Part shown: in pieces, positions 34,814-42,427 of the stretch
How positions within the stretch are numbered: the stretch's first letter is position 1
Layout of the letters: every line of letters starts with the position of its first letter
NCBI RefSeq assembly: GCF_001613505.1
Contig: NZ_BDCM01000024.1
Span: 1 to 64,000, forward strand
Direction of reading: 5' to 3'
From: Nocardia mikamii NBRC 108933
GTDB taxonomy: Bacteria; Actinomycetota; Actinomycetes; Mycobacteriales; Mycobacteriaceae
DNA length: 64,000 nucleotides
Made by a program: the position numbers and the translations under genes
Notes under the pieces: model-generated
Database searches by the model: none
What the model saw: only the letters and a program-made list of their open reading frames with translations
Told to the model about the DNA's origin: nothing

Positions 34814-34897
34814 GCCCGGCGGATCGCCGTGCCGAAGCTCGCGCGGTGTCCTCCCGTATGGTCGGGATGTGGCCATTCCGGAAGGAACCGAGCTCCG

Positions 34898-35545
34898 ATG
34901 ACCGCGGAGCGCGTGTGGTACGCCGCTTACGGATCGAACCTGTTCGAGAAGCGGTTCACCTACTACCGGGCGGGCGGCAATCCGCCGGGCACCCCGCGCC
35001 TCTACGGGGGGTTCCGCGATCCCACGCCGCCCGCGCGGAATCGTCCGCTGTCACTTCCCGGATGCGTCTATTTCGCCGGGCAGAGCCCGGTGTGGAGCGG
35101 GGGTGTGGCCTTCTATGCCCACCGGCCGCCGACGGACTGGCCGGTCGGCGCGGCGGCGCGAGGTTACCTGCTGACCGTCGGTCAGTTCAGCGACCTGATG
35201 GCTCAAGAGATGCACAGGCAACCGGGACATGGGCCGGTCTTCGACCCCGAGGAGGTGGTTCGCCGCGGCTCGCTCCAACTCGGCGACGGCCACTACGAAA
35301 CGCTCTGGCACGTGGACGACGTCGACGGCATCCCGGTCCTGACCTTCACCGCCCCGGACAGCCCCCTGACTGTCGCTCTGACCAAACCGTCCGCACGGTA
35401 CCTCGGCATGCTGGCCGGCGGCCTCGGCGAATCCCACGGCTGGCCTCCGGACCGGATACTGCGCTACCTGTCGGATCTCCCGGGCGTCCGAGACTTCTGG
35501 GATCCCGAAGAACTCCGAACGGTGGTCGACGGCCGGAGCCTCTGA
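34898..35545 (+). CDS. gamma-glutamylcyclotransferase-like fold protein
   Basis: 215 residues beginning with the hallmark YAAYGSNLFEKRF of the GGCT-like (BtrG/AIG2) fold, where YGSNL forms the substrate pocket. Later strands include VYFAGQSPVWSGGVAFYAHR and RGYLLTVGQFSDLMAQE, where the Glu at the end could be catalytic, though the usual acidic position is not certain. Some homologues are annotated misleadingly as histone deacetylase. GAAGGAA lies about ten bases before the ATG. Substrate unknown. Confidence 0.72.
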   Translation: MTAERVWYAAYGSNLFEKRFTYYRAGGNPPGTPRLYGGFRDPTPPARNRPLSLPGCVYFAGQSPVWSGGVAFYAHRPPTDWPVGAAARGYLLTVGQFSDLMAQEMHRQPGHGPVFDPEEVVRRGSLQLGDGHYETLWHVDDVDGIPVLTFTAPDSPLTVALTKPSARYLGMLAGGLGESHGWPPDRILRYLSDLPGVRDFWDPEELRTVVDGRSL

Positions 35546-35612
35546 CCGGCCCGAGCCCTGATCAGCCGCGGCCTTCGAACCGGCCGAGCCGCTGAACAGC
35601 CGGAACCTCTGG
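35546..35612 (+). repeat. degenerate ~34-bp tandem repeat after a stop codon
   Basis: Two units, each reading CCGGCC(C)GAGCC(C/G)CTGA(T/A)CAGCCG in outline, follow the stop of the cyclotransferase-like gene, and the gene's own end (GCCGGAGCCTCTGA) is a partial third unit. Each unit repeats an in-line TGA. Confidence 0.55.
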
Positions 35613-35665
35613 CGTGACGGCTGCGGCCCACCGGCTCGGCCGTGCACGGTGGTACGACCCGCGGT

Positions 35666-36562
35666 TCAGGTGAGTTCTTCCACCGGCGGGATGGTTCCGG
35701 TGGTGGCGTGCAGGGCGGTGCGGGCGGCGGAGATCGTGGGGTGGGTGCGGGTGCCGGCGCGGTAGGCGATCCGGGTGCGGCGGCGGATGGGCAGCGGGGT
35801 CAATTCGACCGGGGTGGTGTCGGTTTCGGGATGGAGGGGAATCGCGAGCTGAGGAATGAACGCGACACCTTGGCCGGCGGCGACCAGAGCGAGCACGGTG
35901 CCGAAGTCGTCGGAGCGGTGGCGGATACGGGGAACGAAACCCGCTGCCTCGCAAGCTCTTACGGTCATCGTGTGGCAGAGGGTGCCGGGTGTACCGGAGA
36001 TCCAGGCCGCCTCGCGGTAGGCGGCCAGCGGCTGGGTGGTGCGGGCGGCCAGATAGACCGGTTCCTCCAGGAACGGTTCGGTTTCCAGGCCGGCCTCCGG
36101 TTCTGCGGGCACGTAGTCGTACTCCTGGATGAGTGCGATATCCAGCGTGCCGGTGCGCAGTGCCGCGGGCACGGCCGCCGGATCCAGTTCCGTCACATGC
36201 AGTTCCAAGCCCGGATGAGCACGGCTGAGCGAGACCAGTGCATGCGGCAGTATCCGCTGCACGGCGGTGGGGAAGGCGCCGATGTGCAGGGCGCCGGTGA
36301 GTTCGGCGGTGGCCAGTTCGGCCTCCGCCTGCTCCAGGATCGCGAGGACCGATTCCGTGTGCTCCACCAGGCGGCGCGCCGCCGCGGTGAGGGTGACGCG
36401 GCGTCCGCTGCGTTCCAGTAGCGTGACCCCTGCCTCGCGTTCCAGCGCGGTGAGCTGCTGGGATACCGCCGACGGGGTGTAGGACACGGCCTCGGCGACC
36501 GCAGCAATCGTCCGGCGATGGGCCAATTCCCGCAACAGCCGTAGGCGGCGTACATCGAGCAT
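35666..36562 (-). CDS. LysR-family transcriptional regulator
   Basis: 298 residues, the standard LysR size. N-terminal winged helix: MLDVRRLRLLRELAHRRTIA, then SYTPSAVSQQLTALERE. The effector domain of two Rossmann-like lobes starts near LTGALHIGAFPTAVQRILP. It is divergent from the dapA-like gene with a 71-bp gap that contains an inverted repeat, so control of that gene and of itself is likely. The effector is unknown. Confidence 0.92.
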   Translation of the reverse strand: MLDVRRLRLLRELAHRRTIAAVAEAVSYTPSAVSQQLTALEREAGVTLLERSGRRVTLTAAARRLVEHTESVLAILEQAEAELATAELTGALHIGAFPTAVQRILPHALVSLSRAHPGLELHVTELDPAAVPAALRTGTLDIALIQEYDYVPAEPEAGLETEPFLEEPVYLAARTTQPLAAYREAAWISGTPGTLCHTMTVRACEAAGFVPRIRHRSDDFGTVLALVAAGQGVAFIPQLAIPLHPETDTTPVELTPLPIRRRTRIAYRAGTRTHPTISAARTALHATTGTIPPVEELT

Positions 36563-36563
36563 A

Positions 36564-36598
36564 AGTTCAGCTTAATCTCGACGGAAGATTTGTGAACT
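36564..36598. promoter_or_regulatory. inverted repeat in the LysR/dapA-like intergenic region
   Basis: AGTTCA (36564-36569) and TGAACT (36593-36598) are separated by 23 bases of AT-richer DNA (CTTAATC...AAGATTTG). The placement between a divergent LysR gene and its neighbour suggests a regulator binding region. Confidence 0.45.
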
Positions 36599-36633
36599 GG
36601 ACCTGAATCAACGCCTAGACGAGGGTAGGTGGC

Positions 36634-37512
36634 ATGACGTTCAGCGGTCTCTTCGTTCCACTCGTCACACCGTTCACGGCGGACGGCGAGCTGGCCTGCG
36701 ACGCTCTGGGCCGGCTCGCCCACGACGTCCTCGACGCGGGTGCCTCGGGCATCGTCGCCCTGGGCACCACGGGCGAGCCGGCCACCCTGACGCCGGAGGA
36801 GAAGCGCCGGATCATCGATATCTGCGCCCAGGTGTGCGCCGAGCGTGACGCGCCGCTGATCGTGGGCACCGGCTCCAATTCGACGGCCGATTCCGAGCAC
36901 GCGCTGGCCGCGCTGGACGAGCGAGTGGCGGCGGCGCTCACGGTGGTCCCGTATTACACGAAACCCTCGCAGCGCGGGGTGGTGGAACATTTCCGGCGGC
37001 TCGCGCAGCGCAGCCCGGTGCCGCTGCTGATCTACAACGTGCCGCATCGCACGGGCCGGCCGCTCGATCCGGAAACGTTGACCGAGCTGGCCGAACTGCC
37101 GAATGTCGCGGGATTCAAACATGCCGTGGGCGTCGTGGACGAGACCACGGTCGCGTGGCTGGCGGCGGCCGGCGACCGGACCACGGTGCTGTGCGGCGAC
37201 GACCTGTACGCGGCGCCGCTGCTGGCGATGGGCGCGCAGGGGGCCATTCTGACCTGCTCGAATGTGGCGCCCGCGGCCTATGCGGAGTTGATCGCGGCCT
37301 GGCGGGACGGGCGGGTCGAGGCGGCACGCAAAATCGGCAACCGGTTGGTCGAGCTGGCCCGGGCACTGTTCGCCGAGGCCAACCCGACCGTGGTGAAAGG
37401 GGTGCTCGCCGCGCAGGGCCGGATACCGAGCGCGCACGTACGCCTGCCGCTACTGCCCGCGTGCGCCGATTCGGTCTCGGCGGCATTGGCCGCGGCGGGG
37501 CCTATCGGCTGA
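36634..37512 (+). CDS. 4-hydroxy-tetrahydrodipicolinate synthase-like aldolase
   Basis: 292 residues, a class I aldolase of the DapA family. Residues of true DapA are kept: ALGTTGEPATLT, the Tyr/Arg block IYNVPHRTGRP and the Schiff-base Lys in AGFKHAVG. It would condense pyruvate with aspartate semialdehyde. The setting next to a LysR regulator and away from dapB suggests a paralogue, possibly with another aldehyde substrate. Preceded by GAGGGTAGG. A 25-bp duplication covers its stop. Confidence 0.87.
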   Translation: MTFSGLFVPLVTPFTADGELACDALGRLAHDVLDAGASGIVALGTTGEPATLTPEEKRRIIDICAQVCAERDAPLIVGTGSNSTADSEHALAALDERVAAALTVVPYYTKPSQRGVVEHFRRLAQRSPVPLLIYNVPHRTGRPLDPETLTELAELPNVAGFKHAVGVVDETTVAWLAAAGDRTTVLCGDDLYAAPLLAMGAQGAILTCSNVAPAAYAELIAAWRDGRVEAARKIGNRLVELARALFAEANPTVVKGVLAAQGRIPSAHVRLPLLPACADSVSAALAAAGPIG

Positions 37513-37540
37513 GCCCGCGGCGGGGCCTATCGGCTGAGCC
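37491..37540 (+). repeat. exact 25-bp tandem duplication over the stop codon
   Basis: The unit CGCGGCGGGGCCTATCGGCT plus GAGCC is present twice without mismatch (37491-37515, 37516-37540). The first copy includes the stop TGA of the aldolase gene. A decayed third start (CACGGC) follows. The period equals that of the repeat after hemD. Confidence 0.92.
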
Positions 37541-37577
37541 CACGGCAGGACCGTCACCCGAGGTGAGGATATGTGCG

Positions 37578-37781
37578 TCAGTGATCCGTGCCCGGGTCGC
37601 CGTCGCGATGTTGGCGGGAGATCCGCCACAGGAATTCGGGGTCGTCATCGGGACCCACGACCCGACGTCGCTTCTCGGGCCCCCGTCCGATGCCGATCCG
37701 GGGCGCATGCTCCGGTCCGAACGCTTTCCAGCACAGCACCGCGACAGCCACGACCGCGATGAGTGCCAACAGGTACGCCAC
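37578..37781 (-). CDS. 67-residue single-pass membrane protein
   Basis: Begins (V)AYLLALIAVVAVAVLCWKAF, one transmembrane helix, then a basic/acidic cytoplasmic tail (GPEKRRRVVGPDDDPEFLWR). The GTG at 37781 is chosen because AGGAGG lies exactly eight bases before it; the longer frame would place the ribosome site inside the gene. It lies downstream of bldC in the same direction. Family not recognised. Confidence 0.62.
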   Translation of the reverse strand: MAYLLALIAVVAVAVLCWKAFGPEHAPRIGIGRGPEKRRRVVGPDDDPEFLWRISRQHRDGDPGTDH

Positions 37782-37859
37782 GTCGCTCACCTCCTGCCAT
37801 CGAGGGTAATCCCGTGTGCGTACCTGTCGCATCGTGACCGCGAGAATGTGCCCTCGAGC

Positions 37860-38093
37860 TCAGGGGCGGGTCGCCTCGGTGGTCAGCGACTTCAGCAGCT
37901 GCATTACCTCCGACTCACGGAAGCGGCGATGTCCGCCCGGAGTGCGCAGCGAGCCCAGCCGTCCGGCATGTGCCCACCGAGTGACCGTTTTCGGATCGAC
38001 GTGGAACAGCGCCGCCACCTGGCCCGGGGTCAGGAGGGCCTCCTGGCCGTTGACGGAACCCAACGTGCGGCTCGCCGCGGTGATCGCAGTCAT
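37860..38093 (-). CDS. bldC: BldC-family MerR-like developmental regulator
   Basis: 77 residues. The core LLTPGQVAALFHVDPKTVTR, WAHAGRLGSLRTPGGHRRFR and SEVMQLLK is nearly that of Streptomyces BldC, which has only a DNA-binding domain and binds head-to-tail direct repeats cooperatively. GGAAAGG lies seven bases before ATG 38093. In Streptomyces it delays the entry to development; its role in a Nocardia-like organism is not known. Stands alone, 78 bp upstream of the 67-residue membrane protein gene. Confidence 0.92.
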   Translation of the reverse strand: MTAITAASRTLGSVNGQEALLTPGQVAALFHVDPKTVTRWAHAGRLGSLRTPGGHRRFRESEVMQLLKSLTTEATRP

Positions 38094-38315
38094 TCGCAAA
38101 CCTTTCCGTAATCGACAGATCCCTCATCAGATAGCGACATCGTTGCACCCGGACCCCCAGGTGTTCGAACGATCTAACGTTGGTAAAGGGGAAGTAATAG
38201 ACAAAACGGATATACGTACGGCTGAGTAGGTCGCGTCGGCGAACATCCGGCGATCGAACTCGGTGGGGCCCGGACAGGTCGGAGCGGGTGCGGCGGCGTC
38301 GCCTACCCTGGTCGT

Positions 38316-38654
38316 GTGAGTGAAGCATCCCGATCCGACGACGCCGCGAGCGATCGGGCCCCGGCCTCGGCGGGTCGGCGGCTCGCGCGCAACCTGGCGC
38401 TGTACACCCTGGCCCGGCTGGCCCTCGTCGCCGTGATCGCCGCGATCATCCTGGTGGTGGCGCACGTGGTGAGCGTCGACATCCCGCTGGTCGTCGCGCT
38501 GCTGTTCGCGCTGATCGTGGCGATGCCGCTGTCGCTGGTCCTGTTCAAGCGGCTGCGGGCGCGCGTGAACGAGGACATCGCCGCGGTCGACGAGAAACGC
38601 CGCAACGACAAAGCGAACCTGCGAGCTCGCTTGCGCGGCGAGGAGGCGCAGTGA
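38316..38654 (+). CDS. DUF4229 family membrane protein
   Basis: 112 residues with two hydrophobic segments (LALVAVIAAIILVVAHVVSV and IPLVVALLFALIVAMPLSLV) between a Ser/Asp-rich N-terminus and a basic coiled tail (RARVNEDIAAVDEKRRNDKA). This is the layout of DUF4229 proteins found near menaquinone genes in actinobacteria. GTG start. Its stop codon lies in the first copy of a 71-bp tandem repeat. Confidence 0.8.
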   Translation: MSEASRSDDAASDRAPASAGRRLARNLALYTLARLALVAVIAAIILVVAHVVSVDIPLVVALLFALIVAMPLSLVLFKRLRARVNEDIAAVDEKRRNDKANLRARLRGEEAQ

Positions 38655-38799
38655 GCGACAATCGCGTAGCGGCTCGCTGCGCCGACCGGGTGCGGGTGTC
38701 CCGCAAGGCGCAGGAGGCGCAGTGAGCGACAATCGCGTAGCGGCTCGCTGGGCCGACCGGGTGCGGGTGTCCCGCAAGGTACAGGAGGCGCAGTGAGCG
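38641..38799 (+). repeat. 71-bp tandem repeat (two full copies plus a partial third)
   Basis: Units start at 38641, 38712 and 38783, each with AGGAGGCGCAGTGAGCG, and continue through ACAATCGCGTAGCGGCTCGC and GTGCGGGTGTCCCGCAAGG. Copies 1 and 2 differ at one or two bases. The third copy stops after 17 bases, just before the cysteine desulfhydrase gene. The repeat includes the stop codon of the DUF4229 gene and a ribosome-site-like AGGAGG in every unit. Confidence 0.95.
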
Positions 38800-38809
38800 G
38801 GCGGCTGCG

Positions 38810-39895
38810 GTGAAGTACTGCGATCGCAGTGCTTCGCGGGAGTGGGTCGACAATGCGGTGCGGCTGATCGAGGCCGATGCGCAGCGCAGCGCCGACACCC
38901 ATCTGCTGCGGTATCCGCTGCCGCCCGAATGGGGGGTGCGGCTGTATCTCAAGGACGAGTCCACGCATCCGACGGGCAGCTTGAAACATCGGCTGGCGCG
39001 TTCGCTGTTCCTCTACGCGATCTGCAACGGCTGGGTTTGCGAGGGGACGACCATTGTCGAGGCGTCTTCGGGGTCGACCGCGATCAGCGAGGCCTATTTC
39101 GCGAAACTGCTCGGCTTGGACTTCGTCTCGGTGGTGCCCGCGAAGACCTCGCCGGAGAAGATCGCCCTGATCGAGGCGCAGGGCGGCCGATGCCATTTCG
39201 TCGACCGCGCGCCCGATATCTATACCGAGGCCGTGCGCCTGGCCGCCGAGTCCGACGGCCACTACATGGATCAGTTCACCTACGCCGAACGGGCCACCGA
39301 CTGGCGCGGTAACAACAACATCGCCGAATCCATCTATCAGCAAATGATTTTGGAGACCCACCCGGTGCCGGACTGGGTGGTCGTCGGTGCGGGCACGGGC
39401 GGTACCAGCGCGACCATCGGCCGGTATATCCGCTACCGGCGCCACGCCACCCGGCTGGCCGTGGTCGATCCGGAGAATTCGGCGTTCTACGGCGGGTACG
39501 AGGTCGGGGATTCGGGATATCAGACCGGTATGCCGTCGCGGATCGAGGGCATCGGCCGGCCGCGGGTGGAGCCGTCCTTCATCGGCGATGTGGTCGACCG
39601 GATGATCGAGGTGCCCGATGCCGCCTCCATCGCCGCGTGCCGCCATGCCAGCGCGGTGCTCGGCCGGCGGGTGGGCGGATCCACCGGAACCAATCTGTGG
39701 GGCGCGTTCGCCCTCATCGCCGAGATGATCGCCGCGGGTCGCGAGGGCAGTGTGGTGACGTTGCTGTGCGACGGCGGGGACCGTTATGCCGGAACGTATT
39801 TCAACGACGAGTGGGTTGCTGGGCAGGGGCTGGATCTGGCCGAGTCGCAGGCGATTCTCGACGAATTCACCGCCACGGGTATCTGGACCGCCTGA
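38810..39895 (+). CDS. cds1: PLP-dependent L-cysteine desulfhydrase (Cds1-type)
   Basis: 361 residues of the cysteine synthase superfamily, with strong resemblance to M. tuberculosis Cds1 (Rv3684): SADTHLLRYPLPPEW, the PLP lysine in STHPTGSLKHRLARS, EASSGSTAISEAYFAKLLG, VGAGTGGTSATIGRYIRYRR and SRIEGIGRPRVEPSFIG. Cds1 releases H2S, pyruvate and ammonia from cysteine. GTG 38810 lacks a good ribosome site; the nearest AGGAGG belongs to the upstream repeat and is 21 bases away. It stands in a menaquinone/redox neighbourhood. Confidence 0.88.
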   Translation: MKYCDRSASREWVDNAVRLIEADAQRSADTHLLRYPLPPEWGVRLYLKDESTHPTGSLKHRLARSLFLYAICNGWVCEGTTIVEASSGSTAISEAYFAKLLGLDFVSVVPAKTSPEKIALIEAQGGRCHFVDRAPDIYTEAVRLAAESDGHYMDQFTYAERATDWRGNNNIAESIYQQMILETHPVPDWVVVGAGTGGTSATIGRYIRYRRHATRLAVVDPENSAFYGGYEVGDSGYQTGMPSRIEGIGRPRVEPSFIGDVVDRMIEVPDAASIAACRHASAVLGRRVGGSTGTNLWGAFALIAEMIAAGREGSVVTLLCDGGDRYAGTYFNDEWVAGQGLDLAESQAILDEFTATGIWTA

Positions 39896-39943
39896 GTCGC
39901 GGAAGCTCTCCATCACCTTTCGCCGCGGGCGAACGCGTCTGGT

Positions 39944-39990
39944 GTCAATTTTGATTGACGCGCCCGCGATGTCAACGTAAATTGACGTAC
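39944..39990 (+). promoter_or_regulatory. leaderless promoter with two GTCAA-N6-TTGAC operators
   Basis: Two 16-bp inverted repeats, GTCAATTTTGATTGAC (39944-39959) and GTCAACGTAAATTGAC (39971-39986), start 27 bp apart. They overlap a near-consensus promoter: TTGACG (39955-39960), a 17-bp spacer and TAAATT (39978-39983), predicting transcription from about the A of the ATG at 39991. The first repeat covers the -35 and the second the -10, the expected layout for repression by the HTH protein that follows. Confidence 0.75.
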
Positions 39991-40212
39991 ATGAGTGAGG
40001 CGACAACGCTGGCGGCCGCCGCCGGCAGTCCCGACCCCCAGGTCGGGCTGCGGGCGGTGCTCGCGCTGCGGCGATTGCTCGAGCGGCTCGAGGCGATCCA
40101 GGTGGCCAATGCCCGTAAGCAGGGCTGGTCCTGGCAAGCCATCGCCGAGGCGCTCGAGGTCAGTCGGCAGGCGGTCCATCAGAAGTACAACCGGAAAGGC
40201 GGAATCCACTGA
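39991..40212 (+). CDS. small HTH regulator upstream of a Clp N-domain protein
   Basis: 73 residues. A helical N-terminal part (VGLRAVLALRRLLERLEAIQ) is followed by a helix-turn-helix resembling sigma region 4 or Xre (WSWQAIAEALEVSRQAVHQK, YNRKGG). It is probably translated from a leaderless mRNA because no ribosome site precedes the ATG and a good promoter ends seven bases upstream. Its stop overlaps the next ATG by one base (TGATG), so the pair is coupled. Two identical-type operators upstream suggest autorepression. Confidence 0.82.
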   Translation: MSEATTLAAAAGSPDPQVGLRAVLALRRLLERLEAIQVANARKQGWSWQAIAEALEVSRQAVHQKYNRKGGIH

Positions 40213-40802
40213 TGTTCGAGAGATTTGCCAAGGCGGCGCGCTCCGCCGTCGTGGACGCGCAGGAGGAAGCGCGTGAATTGCGTTCGCCCAGTATCGATGT
40301 CGAGCACCTGCTGCTGGGGCTCGCTACCTGTTCCGATGCGCAGCTGCGAAAGGTGCTGGAGGACAACGGCATCAGCGCCGAGGCGATTCGGAGGGCACTA
40401 CCCGGCCGGCCGCGGACCGAGGAACCGCTGGGCGAGGAAGACGCGGCCGCACTGAAGTCGATCGGCATCGATCTGGACGCGGTGCGAGACAGTGTGCAGG
40501 CCACCTTCGGCGAGGGGGCCTTCGACGAGGCGGTGCCGGTTCCGGACAAGGGCCGCGGGCGGTTCCGATTCGGCGGTGGAATGAGCTTCGGCCACATCCC
40601 CTTCACCCGCGAGGCGAAGAAGACCCTGGAACTGTCACTGCGGGAAGCGATCTCCCGCGGTGACGACCGCATCGAGGCGGGTCACGTCCTGCTCGGCATC
40701 CTGCGCGCGCCCAACCCTGCCACCCGAGACCTGCTGGGCGGGAGCGAAGGGATGGAACGAGTGCGCACCGCGGTGCAGGAAATGCTCGACCGCGCGGCCT
40801 GA
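40212..40802 (+). CDS. ATPase-less Clp N-terminal domain protein (ClpC2/C3-like)
   Basis: 196 residues with two Clp_N repeats and no AAA+ module: MFERFAKAARSAVVDAQEEA with SIDVEHLLLGLATCSDAQL, and PFTREAKKTLELSLREAISR with RIEAGHVLLGILRAPNPATR, joined by a Gly/Phe-rich linker (GRGRFRFGGGMSFGH). Such stand-alone domains in mycobacteria (ClpC2) bind ligands or substrates of ClpC1 and can shield it from cyclomarin-like antibiotics. A decoy, adaptor or sensor role is inferred. Coupled to the HTH gene. Confidence 0.88.
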   Translation: MFERFAKAARSAVVDAQEEARELRSPSIDVEHLLLGLATCSDAQLRKVLEDNGISAEAIRRALPGRPRTEEPLGEEDAAALKSIGIDLDAVRDSVQATFGEGAFDEAVPVPDKGRGRFRFGGGMSFGHIPFTREAKKTLELSLREAISRGDDRIEAGHVLLGILRAPNPATRDLLGGSEGMERVRTAVQEMLDRAA

Positions 40803-40834
40803 ATGCCGACGGTCTCCGCCGTTAGCATTGCCGC

Positions 40835-41224
40835 ATGGCACTTCTGCTCCGTTTGGCGATCAACGCCCTCGCGATCTGGCTCGCGGCGGCCTGGGTCGGC
40901 GGTATCGAACTCAAAGATCCGGCCGATGCGGGCACCGGCGGCAAGATTCTCGTCGTGGTCTGCGTCGCGATCGTCTTCGGGCTGGTCAACGCGCTGATCA
41001 AGCCGATCGTGAAATTGCTGTCGCTCCCGCTGGTGATCGTCACGCTGGGGCTGTTCCTGCTGGTGATCAATGCCCTCATGCTGTGGCTGACGGCGAAGAT
41101 CACCGAAACCACCGATTACGGCCTGCGGGTCGACGGGTTCTGGGCGGCGATCCTCGGCGCCGTCATCGTGACCCTCGTCAACTGGGTGCTCGGCGTCTTG
41201 GTCCCGGAGGGCGGCCGGGACTGA
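40835..41224 (+). CDS. phage holin family (DUF360-type) membrane protein
   Basis: 129 residues with four transmembrane segments, including LLRLAINALAIWLAAAWVGG, ILVVVCVAIVFGLVNALIKP and VIVTLGLFLLVINALMLWLT. The NALIKP-IVKLLSLPL pattern and NALMLWLTAKI identify the Phage_holin_4_2/YvlD-like family, which in bacterial genomes is chromosomal and not necessarily phage-related. Convergent with menA with only about 20 bp between. Confidence 0.85.
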   Translation: MALLLRLAINALAIWLAAAWVGGIELKDPADAGTGGKILVVVCVAIVFGLVNALIKPIVKLLSLPLVIVTLGLFLLVINALMLWLTAKITETTDYGLRVDGFWAAILGAVIVTLVNWVLGVLVPEGGRD

Positions 41225-41244
41225 CGCTGTGGCGCCGCCGTTCG

Positions 41245-42114
41245 TCAGCCGAGGCCGAGCGCCAGCGCGGTGAGCAGGGACCAGCCCAGCATCGCCAAAC
41301 CGGTATCGCGCAGCGAGGGAATCAATCCCGGTCCCTGCTGCCCACCGCGCACAGGGGCGTTGGATCGCACGGCGAGCGGTATCGCCAGCAGGCCCACCAG
41401 AGCCCACGGCGTGCGCATCACCAGCAGCAGCGAGGCCACGAACGGCACCACCATCAGCACCAGATGCAGTGTGCGGGTGCGGGTGTCGCCCAGTTTGACG
41501 GCGAGGGTGGTCTTCCCGGTCACCGAATCGGTGGGGATGTCGCGCAGATTGTTGGTGACCAGCACCGCGCTGGAGAACGCGCCGACCGCGATCGCGCCGA
41601 CCAGTCCGGCCCAGTCGAGCCGTTCGGCCTGCACGAATTCGGTGCCCAGCACCGCGACCAGGCCGAAGAAGACGAAGACGGCGATCTCACCGAAACCGCT
41701 GTAGCCGTAGGGTTTACTACCGCCGGTGTAGAACCAGGTGCCGGCCAGGCAGGCCGCGCCGATCAGCAGCAGCCACCACGCCGTGGTGATCACCAGGATC
41801 AATCCGAACACCGCGCCCACGCTCAGGCAGGCGATGGCCGCGCCGCGCACCGCGGCCGGACTCGCCAGACCCGAGCCGACCAGTCGCAGTGGGCCGACGC
41901 GCTCGTCGTCGGTGCCGCGAATGCCGTCGGAGTAGTCGTTGGCGTAGTTGACGCCGATGATGAGAGCCAGCGAAACCAGCAGGCTCAGCAGGGCCTTCCA
42001 CCACACCGCGGCATCCAGCGACGCGGCCGCGCCGGTGCCGACGAGGACCGGGGCGATCGCATTGGGCAGCGTCCGCGGGCGGGCGCCTTCGAGCCATTGT
42101 GCTGCACTAGCCAT
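41245..42114 (-). CDS. menA: 1,4-dihydroxy-2-naphthoate polyprenyltransferase
   Basis: Attaches the polyprenyl tail to DHNA, giving demethylmenaquinone, in the membrane. 289 residues, about nine helices. The prenyl-diphosphate/Mg site is GVNYANDYSDGIRGTD and the second aspartate-rich site is NNLRDIPTDSVTGKTTLAVK. ATG 42114 is used. Divergent from the large SARP regulator. MenG, which methylates its product, lies at the right end of the window. Confidence 0.95.
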   Translation of the reverse strand: MASAAQWLEGARPRTLPNAIAPVLVGTGAAASLDAAVWWKALLSLLVSLALIIGVNYANDYSDGIRGTDDERVGPLRLVGSGLASPAAVRGAAIACLSVGAVFGLILVITTAWWLLLIGAACLAGTWFYTGGSKPYGYSGFGEIAVFVFFGLVAVLGTEFVQAERLDWAGLVGAIAVGAFSSAVLVTNNLRDIPTDSVTGKTTLAVKLGDTRTRTLHLVLMVVPFVASLLLVMRTPWALVGLLAIPLAVRSNAPVRGGQQGPGLIPSLRDTGLAMLGWSLLTALALGLG

Positions 42115-42427
42115 ATCCGGCAGCCTAATGGTGGTAGCCGGGAGGCGGCAGCGCAGCGTCACCGGAGACGGCAGTGCGGCCTCTCCGCACGACTGCTGTC
42201 GACAACATTATTACGATATATCGGAGTAAACTCGACGAGATGCGTGGCCCGGGGAGCGGTCGGCCCCGGCGCAGCGCCCGATATTCATTCGACCGGTCAC
42301 ATACGATTGCGACGGCATGTTTCCTGATCACAGCGGCTCCGGGCCGGCATCGCGCGCCGCCCGTGCGAATGCCGGGACGACGCATACCCGGCCGGACGGC
42401 GGCGGCCGGGACGAAAGGCTGCCCGAG
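42115..42427. other. 313-bp divergent region with a palindrome between menA and the SARP gene
   Basis: Contains the perfect palindrome CGATATATCG (42214-42223), flanked by TTA and GAGTAA so that an imperfect longer symmetry TTAC-GATATATC-GGAGTAA is seen in a TA-rich patch. TACGAT at 42302-42307 could be a -10 box for a start at 42317, which would make the regulator 37 residues longer and leaderless. No gene is seen here. Confidence 0.45.

Noticed and set aside
40835..41224. Prophage marker (holin family annotation)
   Set aside because: The family includes many chromosomal membrane proteins. No integrase, lysin, capsid or att-like repeat is nearby.
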